Shown: positions 51,495 to 63,052, counted from the stretch's first letter. The stretch is 64,000 nucleotides of DNA from Beaufortia kweichowensis (GCA_019155185.1 CM032816.1:2333418-2397417); one strand, 5' to 3'. Numbers and translations: made by a program. Notes: generated by a model not told the origin, from the sequence alone.

Positions 51495-53799
51495 GACTTG
51501 AAGCAAGATTCATGTTACAAATTACGCTTTTCAAATCTGAAAACACAAACATGTCATGGCTTTCTAGAAGTTGTATGTACAGTCTATTCCCCACCGTGAT
51601 GTATTTTGTTGAAGTGGTTGCTTCACTTTCTAGATGTGTATTACATCACACCACCTACCAATTTGTATTTTATATTAGTAAAATAAATATAAAACACTTA
51701 CAGATTTTCCTCTGTGTTACATATCATATTTTCATCTTCGTGACACTTTCAAACTTTCAGTTTAAGGGACGTTAGTTGTGACCTAACTGGTTTTTCTAGT
51801 TTAGACACATGACCTACCCTGACATGCATAAAAATATCACAACAGTACTATATTTACTGCATTGTAATGAACCAATGGATTGAACAAAATAAACGACTTT
51901 AAATAACATCACTGCACTAGACTCCACCAGGGAGCTCTCAGACCAAATATATTCATGCAATAAGCAGACACACAAGCTCCAACTTAATCAAACCTTTACT
52001 TATAATAACCAAAATAACATGTTTTGACGAATTAAAAAAAGATCACTACTTTTATCTAACATTTCTCAAAAGCTGAAAAGTGGTCATTAAAACAAAACAG
52101 TAGTGTGCATCACTTTTGCGGCCCACCCAAAGAACATTCATGACAATACAATCTAAAATTTTTTAAAAAATTTATTAAACCCATTAAATAATACATTGCT
52201 GGAACATAAATTTTGCTGGTTGGTATGATGAAACGTTAATACTGTTTAATGTTAAACAGTTTTGACAGAAACAGTGTTATGCTAAAAAAAGTGATCAGAA
52301 ATGTTTGTTTTGGAGAAAAGTAACAAAAAGTAAATAACACTTAACGTTAGGTTATATTAAAATAGTATAATACCGAACGTTAATAGTTTGTTTATCGGTA
52401 CACAGGTAAAATAAAATAAAAAAGTCCAGAATTATTTTGCAGCCTTCCTGGCGCCCTCTAGCGGCACCAGTGAGAAATACAGTTAAGGACGATATACCAG
52501 TTATGATTGAATGAAGACCAGCAGTCAGAGATTAAGTCAACCGGAGAAAATTGTCTTAAGAAAAATCTTTGTAGTTTTTCCAAGCAGAAGTTAGCTTCAA
52601 CACTCACAATGGATTTCGTAGGCCAACCTGCTTTCCACATCCAGTACAGCTGTAGCCTATTTATGCTAACAGAGATAAAAATACATTATTACTTTTTACA
52701 AACATGCATTTTCTGCGCTATTTTCATACCAGGACAAATATCGGAATGCTTTCCTCTAGCTCAGCGGTTAGCATGGCGCTAACAACGCCAAGTTTCGATC
52801 GGGATATTGCATTGCTCGGGAAAAAAGTATAGTATAGTGCAATGTACGTTGCTTTGGATAAAAGTGTCTGACCAATATAAAAATGTACATGTAAAACAAA
52901 ATATGTGCGATAGGACATTTAAGGTTCCAGGTTGTTTTATAGATGTTCCAGACACACAGCTCTACAAAGTCGAAGTGTTCAGCTTTCAAAACACAATAAT
53001 AAGAATCCTTTCTCATAGTCAGATGTTTCGAGTATCACTATATAATTAAAAAATATGTTTGTAAAATTTACTTTTAACTTGTCGATTTTAAAGTTAAAGT
53101 AATGTTTGTTTTAGTATAATTTAATTGTTTTGTGGGACATCATCTTATGCAGTAATGTGCATGTTTTTCATGACTGTTCCATCATGAAAACTGCTCCCGA
53201 GTATTCTACACTATATTTATCATGCTTTAGTTTTGTTAGTAATTCATGCATTTGTTAAATCATTTCAGATGTGTTTTATAGTTTCTTGAGCACTAGATGG
53301 AGACAGAGGATTACTTTCAGAAAGCATTGAAGCCGTGAACCAAAATTGTATTTGATTGTACTTAATAGTTTTTACTTAATTATTTATTTGAATGCATTTT
53401 TGTAGGGCTTTATTTACATTGTATTTACAAAACAGCTTTGCAGTAAATGCATATTAGTACAGATGATAGAGACATAGGTAAAATAAAAAAAGTGAAATGT
53501 ATAGGAAAAACTGTATTATTGCATTATTTTGTATAATAAAAATGATAATAACATAATTATCTGTGGGTTTGTAATCAGACCGTTATATTTATTTAGGAAA
53601 TTATGGAAAAAGTTAGATAATATAATGGTAAATATTATGTTATTTTTGCATGGTACATGTATTTCCATAAAATATCACAAAGTAATTGGTAAATTATTTA
53701 ATATAAAATAAAGGCTGATGCTACAAAAACATAATATGCATTTCATATGCATTTCTGAACCTTGGTGACAAAATGCAAAAACACCAACACCCAAGAAGT
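51495..53799. other. Intergenic region upstream of the NLR gene
   Basis: AT-rich, and it should hold the NLR promoter (minus strand, from about 51.5 kb up). The longest open frames (about 80-90 codons) show no domain. A tRNA-SINE remnant lies at 52741-52890. No other gene is seen. Confidence 0.5.
52741..52890 (+). repeat. tRNA-derived SINE, plus orientation
   Basis: A tRNA-like head has an A box (TAGCTCAGCGG, 52757-52767) and a degenerate B box (AGTTTCGATCG). The body ends GCTTTGGATAAAAGTGTCTG. It is the same family type as the copy at 18195-18370, in opposite orientation. Confidence 0.65.
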
Positions 53800-54040
53800 G
53801 AAACTTGTCAGTTCCAGTTCAGATGATTTAACCAATTAAACAATGATACTGGGAGTTTGGGTTGAAAATCACATTTGCATTGGCAGGATTGAAAGACTTT
53901 TAGAATAGATCAGCATATCCAGAGACCGTGCACATCACAACAGCTGGATTTTACATTTACTGCTACATGAACCTTTTCACAACCATAAAACTGTTGAAAG
54001 TCACATCACAAGACATTCCCTTTTCTCTGTTGGCTGAAAT
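53800..54040 (+). pseudogene. Orphan immunoglobulin VL promoter and leader start (copy 1)
   Basis: The octamer ATTTGCAT (53873-53880), the hallmark of Ig V promoters bound by Oct factors, is followed 87 bp later by an ATG (53967) opening MNLFTTI, which resembles the start of fish VL leader peptides. No usable donor, V exon or 12-bp-spacer RSS follows. A homologous block lies at 58125-58390. Both read opposite to the J-C unit, as in fish light-chain clusters that rearrange by inversion. I read this as a V gene that has lost its V exon. Confidence 0.55.
53873..53880 (+). promoter_or_regulatory. Ig octamer motif
   Basis: Exact ATTTGCAT on the plus strand, 87 bp before the leader-like ATG. The same arrangement occurs at 58204-58211. 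Confidence 0.6.
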
Positions 54041-54693
54041 TGATTAATTTGCTGTTTGACACAAATGCAAAAAAAACAAAACAATTCAAATGTACTTTTG
54101 ACTGCTGTAAAAGTCTGTATGCATTTTTTTAGTATAATTTTAATTATTATTGTACCACAATTAAATTCCAAATATTTAAAATACTGATAAAACTCACACA
54201 GAGAAACATCAGACATAATCATTAACAACAATTAACAGCTGCTAGTAACACAGATACACAGAACTGAGAACGCTCAGCCTCATTTCATACAGTTTATAAT
54301 CTTTTAATCATTTTATAATGGAATAATTTACCCAATTCGTTTTTTTTTTTTTTTTTGATAATTTGTTTCATCTGCAGGTGTTTTCATGGTCCCTTGAGTG
54401 ATGTTTATTTATAAAGTATAAGCTGATGTTCAACACGTTAAAATTAAAAAAAGACAAAATAAGTCAGATATAAAGATGAAATATTATTTTATTTCTTGAA
54501 TTTTGATAAAACACAACCAACAGTGAATGATTAAAGCAGAAATACACTGGTGTGAAAATCAGAGCAGATTTCAGATGAGAGATGAGAAAAAAGCTCAGTG
54601 TGGAGAATACATGTAGAGAAACACACAGTTATTCTTCATGCGAGACATGAGTGAGACATGCAGAACAGAAGTGAGAGGAGAGAGTGAGTGGAT

Positions 54694-55020
54694 CTACTGT
54701 GAACACTGATCTCTGATCAATTGTCCAGTGACTGGATCACTCTGGTCTTTGTGTGTGACCTCACAGGTCACTGAGGTCACTGAGCTCCACTTCTGCTCAG
54801 AGAGAGTCAGACTGCTGCTCCAGCTATACAGACCGTCCTTCTCCAGGAGCCCGACACTGCTGTCCTGAGACCTGGGCTGCTGATCCCCGGCCCACCTTCC
54901 AGCTCAGTGTCCAGTCTGACGGGAAGCCCTTGTTGGCCACACACATCAGTGTTGCTGTTTTCTTTGTGGAAATCTCTTCACTGGAGGGCGGCAGGACGCT
55001 CACTTTAGGACGAGTGTTAC
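54694..55020 (-). pseudogene. Immunoglobulin light-chain constant (CL) exon with a frameshift
   Basis: On the minus strand, a CAG acceptor (55021-55023) opens a C1-set Ig domain. It reads NTRPKVSVLPPSSEEIS, the first-strand cysteine context TATLMCVANKGFPSDW, and the tryptophan pair LSWKV. After LSWKV (about 54905) the frame shifts by one base. The other frame continues the domain as QDSSVGLLEKDGLYSW, SVTSVTCEVTHKDQ and the normal C-terminal cysteine, ending at TAG (54694-54696). Read as given, the chain loses its second half, including the second domain cysteine and the cysteine that links to the heavy chain. It is a pseudogene, or a one-base assembly error. It lies 0.8 kb downstream of the JL segment. 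Confidence 0.85.
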
Positions 55021-55822
55021 CTGACAATCACACAAAATAGTCAGTAACTCCAAACAAACCCCAAAGAAGTTAATTTCTCCATTTTAAATATTAAATAAAT
55101 AATACAAGTTTAGGACTTTTATTAGGAATTTAAAGCTCAGTCATTTTGCTATCTTTTCATTCATGTTAATCATGAGAATCAACAAAATATATTTCTACAG
55201 CTTTACTGTCATTTAAATAGTATTTAGAAAATACAATATTTTACACATTTTTAATCATACATCAGATGTTTAGTAACATCATCAAGTCTCCCATCATTGT
55301 GTTAAAACTTTATAACGTAATGTGCAATACATTGTGACAAATACAGAGAAACGAAATAAAAACATAATATTAAAACCCCTATAAAATGTCTTACTCACAG
55401 TTTAGAAAATAATTAAATATTTATACAATTCAACACAATAACACAGTTTATGTTTCATTTTACGCTCCATACATTTTCAATATCATATTATGATTTACAA
55501 TAATACAATGACATCATCACTTACGGCATATAATTTAGTTAAGTTAAAATAAGTTAAAATCTTATTACACACTAAAATAAAAATAATAATTGAATAATTA
55601 TATAAAAAATTATATAAAAAAATAATTGATGTGTAATTTCTTAACAGTGATCAAGTTTGAATTGAAATCACAAAAAAAGACAGAACTTACTGTCAAAACA
55701 TTTAATCGCTGTAGCAGACAAAATAAACTAAAACACAGATGCTGTAATCTCTTCTAGTGAATTATACAAAAAATATATATTTTTAAACAACTATTGCAAT
55801 GAAATTATTCATGTTTACTTAC
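55021..55822. other. JL-CL intron
   Basis: AT-rich 0.8 kb between the JL donor (minus, 55817-55822) and the CL acceptor. No further J segment, RSS or clear enhancer was found. Confidence 0.6.
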
Positions 55823-55860
55823 TGCCAACATCCAGTCTGGTGCCGCTGCCGAATGTGTAC
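55823..55860 (-). other. Immunoglobulin JL gene segment
   Basis: A 38-bp minus-strand segment encodes YTFGSGTRLDVG, with the J-defining FGSG motif. It ends in a GTAAGT donor that would splice to CL. It begins at the heptamer of the RSS at 55861-55899. Intact by eye. Confidence 0.9.
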
Positions 55861-55899
55861 CACAGTGATACAAACTAATAGAGCGACTGTACAAAAACC
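55861..55899 (-). other. Recombination signal sequence, 23-bp spacer, of the JL segment
   Basis: Read on the minus strand: nonamer GGTTTTTGT (55891-55899), a spacer of exactly 23 bp (55868-55890), then the heptamer CACTGTG (55861-55867) touching the J coding end. This is a standard V(D)J RAG target. The 23-bp J spacer is as in kappa-like light chains, where V segments carry 12-bp spacers. Confidence 0.9.
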
Positions 55900-55962
55900 T
55901 CTGAACGCTTCAGTAACTGCACTATAAACACATCACAAACACATCTTCATACATTTATACTT

Positions 55963-55967
55963 CATAC
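55963..55967. repeat. 5-bp target-site duplication of the small LTR element, left
   Basis: CATAC directly before 55968; repeated at 57168-57172. Confidence 0.7.
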
Positions 55968-56200
55968 TGTTACGGTGGCGTGTACCGTGACCACAGGAAA
56001 CACGGAGACAGGAATGCAATGGAAGGAACTTTACTTAGAATCAGGAATAACATCAACGATACAAACTTAACATAACTTTAACACAAAACAAAGAACAAAG
56101 GAAAACACAGGGTTTAAATAATAGTCCATTGATGAATGTGCCAGGTGAAGGTGATGAACCAATAATGAGTGATGTAGAACAGGTGAGTGGAGTTGTGACA
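55968..56200 (-). repeat. 3' LTR of the small minus-strand LTR element
   Basis: 233 bp with TG...CA ends in minus orientation, next to a polypurine tract. It contains a TTTAAAT promoter-like segment near 56116 on the minus strand. Confidence 0.7.
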
Positions 56201-57109
56201 GTACCCCCCTCCCGGAAGGCGCGTCCTCGCGCCGCAGAAGGACCAACAGAGGAGGGAGGGTGGGGGTCCTGGAGGTGGAGAAGGAGGTGGAGAAGGAGGT
56301 GGCGAAGGAGGTGGCGAGGGCGGTTAATCCATCTGGCCAAGGTGGAGACAATGGAGGGAGGAGCCATGGTGGAGGGAGTGACGGAACCAGGGGGCCGACC
56401 GCCAGAGCCGAAACCGGGGACGTGGGATCCCCGGGGGGAGATGGAGAGCCGCAGAGCCAGGGTGACTCGGAGTTCCCGGAGGGCTGAGGCAGAGCCGACA
56501 GCTCTGCCGACCGAGGTGGAGCTGTGGATCCGGCAGAGCGCGGCGACAGTGGAGGGACCGAGGACGAAGGAGGAGCCGGAGGGAGGGCGGAGCCTGACTG
56601 AGCCAGCGGGACGTACCGCCGAGCCGAAGGTGGAGAAGGGGAGGCCAAGGGAGAGGGAAGGTCGATGCCCGACCAAGGCGAGGCCGGAGGGACGAGGGAG
56701 CCCGGTGGAGGTTGTGTGAGGATAGGACACAGTGGAGGCAAGGGAGGTGGAGCCTGTAGTCTCATGGGCGGAGCCTGGAGTCTCAGGGGCGGAGCCTGGA
56801 TCCCTTCTGGGCAGCGATGGTCATCTGGATTAGAGTGCGGAGGGGACGGCACCCACAACTCTTCAGCACCCAATCCATGCTCTCCTCCAGGTCTCCCTTT
56901 GGCCCCCATCCAGACAACTTCACCCATGTCTCATCATTGAGGCCCAAGAGAAACAGTTGCCTAAGGCTGTCCTCAGGCAGCCACGACAGCCTACCAAAAA
57001 CCACGGAGGACAGGACGTAGGCCTCGACGGGTTTCTCCTCCTGGCCATCGTAGAGGATGGTTTTAGCGCGGGCGGCTAGGTTGCGGTCCATGCCAAGAAG
57101 GGTCGTCAT
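56201..57109 (-). pseudogene. gag-like and proline-rich coding remnant of the small LTR element
   Basis: The minus-strand ATG at 57107-57109 opens MTTLLGMDRNLAARAK. It continues through SVVFGRLSWLPEDSLRQLFL and GLNDETW, which looks like the capsid part of a fish LTR-element gag, to a stop at 56783. A shifted frame goes on through APPLRLQAPPMRLQAPP repeats and some 200 proline/serine-rich residues. The strong open frame on the opposite strand (Glu/Arg/Gly-rich) is its GC-rich shadow. There is no zinc knuckle and no pol. Confidence 0.5.
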
Positions 57110-57141
57110 CTTCTTTCTTCTTTCGGTTAGGTCTTGTGTTC

Positions 57142-57167
57142 TGTTACGGTGGCAGAACACGGTGGCA
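57142..57167 (-). repeat. Residual 26-bp 5' LTR of the small LTR element
   Basis: Shares TGTTACGGTGGC (plus strand) with the other terminus at 55968, then differs and ends ...GGTGGCA before the CATAC duplication. It represents a collapsed LTR. Confidence 0.6.
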
Positions 57168-58124
57168 CATACACACTAGAAATATACACATTAAATTAGA
57201 TTAATTCTAATGCTGTGAATTAAGTGTTAAGATGAAAGATATAATATTACACTAAACTCTACAGTTGATTCAGTGATGATCTAGTTCGCTACTTAATGAT
57301 CATGTCAAATCTGTATTTTAATAAAAATTCCCACTGTTTTCTGTGTTTTGCTCTCATATCTGACTTTTATATTCTCAATCCTGAAAGCATGAAGAGGGAT
57401 GCAAAGTCCTAATATTTAACGACTAAAACATCCAAAGATTTACTAAGAGAATTAAATTTATTGTCACTGTTTGCAACGTGTAACAGCGAGTAAAAGTTAC
57501 ATCATGAGTCATTCCATAACAAATCATGAGTCATTCCATAACATTAATAATCAATAGAGATGTTAATACAATGTAAGTTACGCAATGTTAAANNNNNNNN
57601 NNNNNNNNNNNNNNNNNNNNNNNNNNNNNNNNNNNNNNNNNNNNNNNNNNNNNNNNNNNNNNNNNNNNNNNNNNNNNNNNNNNNNNNNNNNNTTATCTGA
57701 AATTACACTTTCTTTAATAGCTATCCATACTGCTTATATCTATTGATGCCACAGCTAATGTTGGTGTATTAAATGATTTTAACAATCATATTTTTTATTT
57801 ATTTGTAAGGCAAATCACATTCAATTAAATCTTTAATTAAATCACACTCAACTAAATTACTTACATTTTTATTAGGTAAGTGTGAGACTGATTCATATTA
57901 TGTGATCATCTTTTTCTTCCATTCATGGTAAATCGTACACTTGTTAATTAGAATAAATTAAATTAAGTAAAGTAAAGTAATTTGTTTTTACAGTGTAGAT
58001 GCATAAAATGTATCCAGATAGTTCAGTGAAGAGAAAAAAAAAAACGTTATACTTTGTGCATAAATGCAACAGATTTATGAGTTTCATAAAAAAGGCATTA
58101 AATAACTCCAAAACTGGTTTTAGC
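57168..58124. other. AT-rich spacer with a 100-N assembly gap (57593-57692)
   Basis: No gene, RSS or V exon is seen on either side of the gap. The gap has the round size of a scaffold join, so the real distance, and possible V segments inside, are unknown. Confidence 0.9.
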
Positions 58125-58390
58125 AGAAGTGAAACTGGCTTGTTCTAGTTCAGATGATTTAACCAATCAGAGAGTGATACTGGGGGTTTGGGGTGAAAAT
58201 CACATTTGCATTGACAGGATAAAGAGACTTTGATGATCTCAGAATAGATCAGCTCCGTCTCCAGAGACCATGTTCACATCACAACAGCTGGATTTTACTT
58301 TTACTGCCACATGAACATTTTCACAACTATTAAAAATTTATGATACAGGGCATTCCAGCACAAATACGTCATTTTCTCTGGCTATAGGAA
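58125..58390 (+). pseudogene. Orphan immunoglobulin VL promoter and leader start (copy 2)
   Basis: A homologue of 53800-54040: the octamer ATTTGCAT at 58204-58211, then shared blocks (CAGAATAGATCAGC-like, CACATCACAACAGCTGGATTTTAC) and an ATG at 58311 opening MNIFTTI. The leader frame stops a few codons on. No V exon or RSS follows in the next kilobase. Confidence 0.55.
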
Positions 58391-59551
58391 GAAAGAGCAG
58401 ATCTCACAGAGTTTTAGTGTGTTTTATACTACAGACATACACCTCTCTCTCAAGCATCATCTCAGGACGCTACTGCTTTAGATGGTGAAATAGTTTTTTG
58501 ATATGTAATAATATCATTTGTGTTACATTTTTGTGATAATGTTGTTCACTCCATTATAGGACATAACAAGCGCGTCTAGAACGATGTCCTGTTAGAAGTG
58601 TGACATTGCCACCTGCTGTTGGGTTGGAGAAGTTCTTTCATCTGCAATAGGAACCGCTTCAGGGCTGCCTGGGGAGGGGTCTATCAATAAAGATCAATGA
58701 TTCAGGCATTATGGATTCCCTTTTGTTTAGTCCTTGTTTGAACATTATTTGGAGAGATAAGCGATTCGACATAAAAGTGACCATGGAATGTTGTAACAGC
58801 AGAAAGTAGCTGCAGAAGTTTTGAGTATGATTCATTTGGAAGTTACATGATTTTTACATGTTTTCCATCTCTTGACATTATAAAAAATAACAAGTATAAA
58901 GAAGCAAATGTGTGAAATTTACTTAAATACGTCTTATTCATTTTTAAAGTTTGAACTTAATAAATACACTCTAATAAAGGATGTGCTATTGTTAAACACA
59001 TTTTTGTGTTATGATTAACACCTTATGTTTAATTGTGTTAATTTTGTGTTAAATAAAAGTGACACAAGTTAAGATGAAAGTAAAACGAAATGTGTTGTCC
59101 CTAACTTAATGCAAAGATGTTTCTAGTTAAAGAAAACATTTTTTATTTTTATTTTTAACAACCATTTTTAGAATGTATACATCAGAACTTCTTACTGGAA
59201 GATGCAAGTAAGCGCCGGTAACTCCTAATTTATCTGTATGTCACTGGCTTCCTGTTAAATTTAGAATTGATTTTAAAATTTGACTGTATGTCTATTTCAC
59301 AGATGTAAATAGCACTGCTCCATAGTCAGTTTACAGAAGTCCGTTCACTCCGCCAAAATGTTTGCAACGTCTCTGAACAAGACAATCAAGACAACAGTCA
59401 CATCTACTTGAATGGGGGAAGGCAGATATTTCTACAATCGCAATCATAAAATCGCAAATCAATAATATATTTCCGACCAACAATTAAACCTCACATTAAC
59501 TGTAACATAACCTTTGTTTTTCAGGTTCAAATTGTGCAACAAAAACAAAAA
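58391..59551. other. AT-rich region, nothing recognised
   Basis: No open frame of note and no splice-supported exon in 1.1 kb. Confidence 0.4.
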
Positions 59552-61845
59552 TATAGCTGCAAGCAGCGATTACCCGAGGATTTTAAGGTGACTTCATCAC
59601 ATTGAAGAATATTGCAACACACAGTGTGAAATGAAGGGGCTTTAATATAATACTTAATACCCAGTAAGCATAAGTACATATACACACATTCAAGCCCATT
59701 TTGTTGTAGGTGTATAGATTGAAGTAAATGATGGGTGACAAAATGCCTACTGCAAGTCTTTTTATAAAAAAATTCAGGTCTCTGTTATCATAATGTGGCA
59801 TTATTGCAAAATGTTATTCTTTGATGTAAGTGAAGTGGTTTACTTTGAGAAAATGTGATTTTAAAAGTTATAATCATGATTTTGTATTGTGTACATATGA
59901 ATTAAACAGTACAACTTTTGAAAAGTGGTATAGTAGAAAGTTGAATGAGCCAATTGATAATGATCTGCTGCCATCTAGTGGTTATAATGGCCATTTTCAG
60001 GGAATTTTTAACTGTAATAGTTAACTAATGTGTGAGCCCCATAATTTTGACATTTTCATGCTTGTCTACAATCATATGACATATGTGCTCATCTTTTATG
60101 AAGTTCTGACCTTTCTTTTAGGATTTATAGGGTTTTTGATACTGTATATCAAGGCCATATTTTAAAATGACTGTTATAGCTGTCCAAATGCAAATTATAT
60201 ATTTTTTTACAATTATTGACATAGAGAGTCTGAATAATTATACTGGAGTATTTTTATTGATCTTGTGTTTAAAACCTATGACTAGTTCACCAAAGTATGT
60301 TTTTTAAATAATCACAAATATTAAAAGAACAGTTTGATTGACAACAGTGGTGCTAGAGACAAAGTTGTTCAAAATGAGGAGAACTATCATATGATATGAA
60401 GATATAGTGTATATGTGAATATTTGGACGTTTTTATTGCGATTTTATTTCTTTTACAATAGAAATATCATGTTTTTGACACTATTTTAATTGTTATAGCG
60501 CCACCTATAGTCCGATCTCAGTGATACTTTGCATACTTGTTAAGAGTCATCTGCCACATGTTTTCACAAATTTTCGTAAAGTTTTGAGTTTTTGCTTAGG
60601 TTTCATAAGCTTTTGGGTATATGTGGCCATGCCCCTTTTGTAAATGATCCTGTTATAGCTAACCAAAGTATAAAATTCAACATTTTTTTTGATAATTATT
60701 GATCTAGAGAGTCTGGAGAACTGCGCTGCAGTGGTTTGATCGAGATCGAGCGAAAAACCTAGGACTAGTTCACAAAAGTAGGTTTTTAACATATTTGTGA
60801 ATAATTAATGAAAGATTTTATTGACAACAATGATTCTTGAGGCAAAGTTGCTCGGTATGAGAAGATCTCTCATATGATATGCATATTTTGTGGATGTGTG
60901 AAACACCACGTGATTACAGAGCCAAAAAACTCGTTAGCGCCAACTAGTGGCCGATTTCTTACAAAATTCTTACAGACCTTTAGGGCCATAAGTTGAACAT
61001 GCCCACCGAGTTTCGTTCCGATCGGCCTCCGTTAACCTTGTGTAATAGGTGCTCAAACTTGTTTTTCAGAGATACGCCAATATTGTCAAATACGGTTATG
61101 GCACATAGGTCGAAGACACTGCATACCAATTTTGAAGTCGTTTGGACTAATGGTTGCGTAGTTATAGCTGTTTTTATGTTTTTTCCACATTATAGCACCA
61201 CCAAGTGGCACAATTTTTTTATTTTTCCAAAGATTGAGCTTATACATATGTGTACCGAGTTTGGTGAAGATATCTCATTCTGTTCAAGAGTTATAGCTCA
61301 ATATAGCAATTGGCTAACGTTAACAAAGAACGTTTTATCGCCCTGTTGTGCGCGAAATTCAAAATGTAAACTTTTTTTTGATAATTATTGATATTCACTG
61401 TCCAGAAAATATTTTTGCACTGGTTTGGTTCAGATAGGGCAAAAAGCCTAGGACTAGTTTGCAAAAGTAGGTTTCAGACATAACTCCATTTTGCGGAAAA
61501 ACCATGCGTCGTAGAGAAAATTGGCTTTTCTTTTAACCCAAGAATCGCAACGATGTAAAGTTTTTTAGTCTACTACAAATCGTGTACGAGCTATGCCCAA
61601 AAAGGTCTAAAATTTTAGTTTTTTTGCGCTGTAGCGCCACCTATGGGCCAAATGGGCTGAGACTTTGATAGGTTCTTCCCAAATTGAGCTCTACGATCTG
61701 GCTGAGTTTCAAGTCTCTAGGCCTTATGGTTTGGGCTGCACGATTAGTTTTAGGGCAGAATAATAATAATAATAATAAAAATCCTAATAATAATAACAAA
61801 TACAATAGGGTTTCAGCACTGCATGCTCGAACCCCTAAATAAATA
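59552..61845. repeat. Long non-coding dispersed repeat with internal ~480-bp duplication
   Basis: It begins ATAGCTGCAAGCAGCG and ends near GCTCGAACCCCTAAAT, after a short TAATAATAA run. Inside, a block (TTATAGCT...AATTATTGA...TAGAGAGTCT...ACTAGTTCAC) occurs at about 60170 and again at about 60651. A third, diverged partial copy lies near 61350. The phrase AGCGCCACCTA appears at about 60499 and 61636. This style is common in cyprinid genomes as a high-copy element of unclear class; I know no protein for it and see none here. Confidence 0.5.
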
Positions 61846-62605
61846 ATAATAATAAAAAGACACCTTTTTCGAGGTCGTTTTAGCTACTGCGCATGTGCAC
61901 AGGTTGGCTAGTGCCTCACTAGCCTCCGTAAAGAGCCCCTCCCCTAGATAAACGTCCGTCTTTATCTATTGGTGATTGGTTCTTTTTATTCCGTCGCTAG
62001 AGCCGTCATATTGATCGTTGCAATCCGCCCCATTCATAATAATAGCAGTGGTAGGCTACTTCTTGTTATTATTAAGTATCTTTGACTGGTCCAGAAGCAC
62101 TTACCGTCATGTTTTTTAACACTACACAAATCCAACTAACAGAACATTTACAACAAAATCAAAATGTTTAACGAGCATCTTTAAGCATATTTAAGAAAAA
62201 AAATGGAAACAGGAGGTGCTTCTGGACCAATGTTGTTTACATCGTGTAAAATGATTTTCCGTTGGTGTCGGTTCACTTCCGAATTTTTGAAGCAGAACAT
62301 AGTGCAAATATGATGTAGAAATCCATGATGTGTGGATAGAAAAAATGCGCAGTTACCAGACACGTGAGAACCAATGAGAATAAAGCCTGTGTGCTGCATT
62401 TGAGTTGTATTTTTTAGTAAACTAACCTTCTAAAACACATTTCTGACATGCAAGTTACTGGTTAAAACATCTGATGAACAGGTGAAGACAATTACATTGT
62501 TTATGTCATTACGATATCAAATGTCAAGTCAAATCACTTTGTCATGGCTAGATACCTAGGTCAAAGCATTAACAAATCTGCAGGTGGTTAAACATCCGGA
62601 CAACC
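61846..62605. other. Spacer with an inverted-repeat fold-back
   Basis: TGGTCCAGAAGCAC (62087-62100) and its exact reverse complement (62216-62229) enclose 115 bp. Nothing else is recognised. The open frames are short and without domains. Confidence 0.45.
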
Positions 62606-62753
62606 TCTTGGTTCCCTTTCAAGGGAACTCAACGCTGCGTCAGCGAATGACGCTATGGGAACGCCTTTGCGTGACCGCGTCTGAAGCACGTGTGCAAGAT
62701 TGCCGAATGGCTAGACTGAACGTCAAGAGCGGGTGACGTCAGGACCAGGAAGC

Positions 62754-62760
62754 TATAAAA
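62754..62760 (+). promoter_or_regulatory. TATA box of the DIRS-like element
   Basis: TATAAAA about 130 bp upstream of the first gag-like ATG, just after the terminal repeat-like segment. Confidence 0.5.
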
Positions 62761-62887
62761 GAGTGTGGAACGCACACACATTCAGCTTTTGTGCCTTCAG
62801 CTGCGCGTGTGTGTTTGTTGAATGTGTAGGGCGCTCGAAAACGCCATTAACTGAGTGTGTGTTGAGAGAAAGAAAGTAGTTGTTATA

Positions 62888-63052
62888 ATGTCTTTCAAAC
62901 AGTGTGTTCCCCCATGTGCTCGCTTTATAACGAGTGGGGATTCACACGATTTTTGCGTTGTTTGTTTGGGGGTGGATCATGCCCTTGAGAGCGCCGACTG
63001 TGTGCATTGTGAAGCTCTCCCTCTCCGCTCTCTCGCTTCTCGGCTGGCGTAA
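62888..63052 (+). pseudogene. DIRS gag-like ORF start, cysteine-rich, truncated
   Basis: Starts MSFKQCVPPCARF and shows paired cysteines (CVPPC, FCVVCLGVDH, DCVHCE) as in the N-terminal zinc-binding part of fish DIRS gag proteins. It stops after about 54 codons (RSLASRLA). Similar gag sequence continues downstream in other frames, so this is a broken copy. Confidence 0.6.

Larger units (their letters stand above)
55968..57167 (-). mobile_element. Small non-autonomous LTR retrotransposon, minus strand, beside the JL segment
   Basis: Bordered by the 5-bp duplication CATAC. On the minus strand the 3' LTR (plus coordinates 55968-56200) starts TGTCACAACTCC and ends CCACCGTAACA, preceded by the polypurine tract GGGAGGGGGGTAC. 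The 5' end has the same CCACCGTAACA terminus, but only 26 bp of LTR (57142-57167). Inside is a gag-like frame and a long proline/serine-rich stretch, with no RT or integrase. It is therefore non-autonomous. The 5' LTR promoter is missing, so it is not transcribable from its own start. Confidence 0.75.

Noticed and set aside
52507..52782. 91-codon plus-strand open frame starting MNEDQQSEIK
   Set aside because: No known domain, no homologous context, ends in a SINE; AT-rich intergenic chance frame.
54040..54300. Search for a V exon or 12-bp-spacer RSS after the leader-like ATG
   Set aside because: Only degenerate CACAAATG/AAAAAACAAA-like sequence is present; no heptamer-nonamer pair at the right spacing and no Ig domain frame.
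56129..56719. 196-codon plus-strand open frame rich in Glu, Arg and Gly
   Set aside because: It is the antisense shadow of the GC-rich proline/serine coding stretch of the minus-strand LTR element; no start context, domain or splice support.
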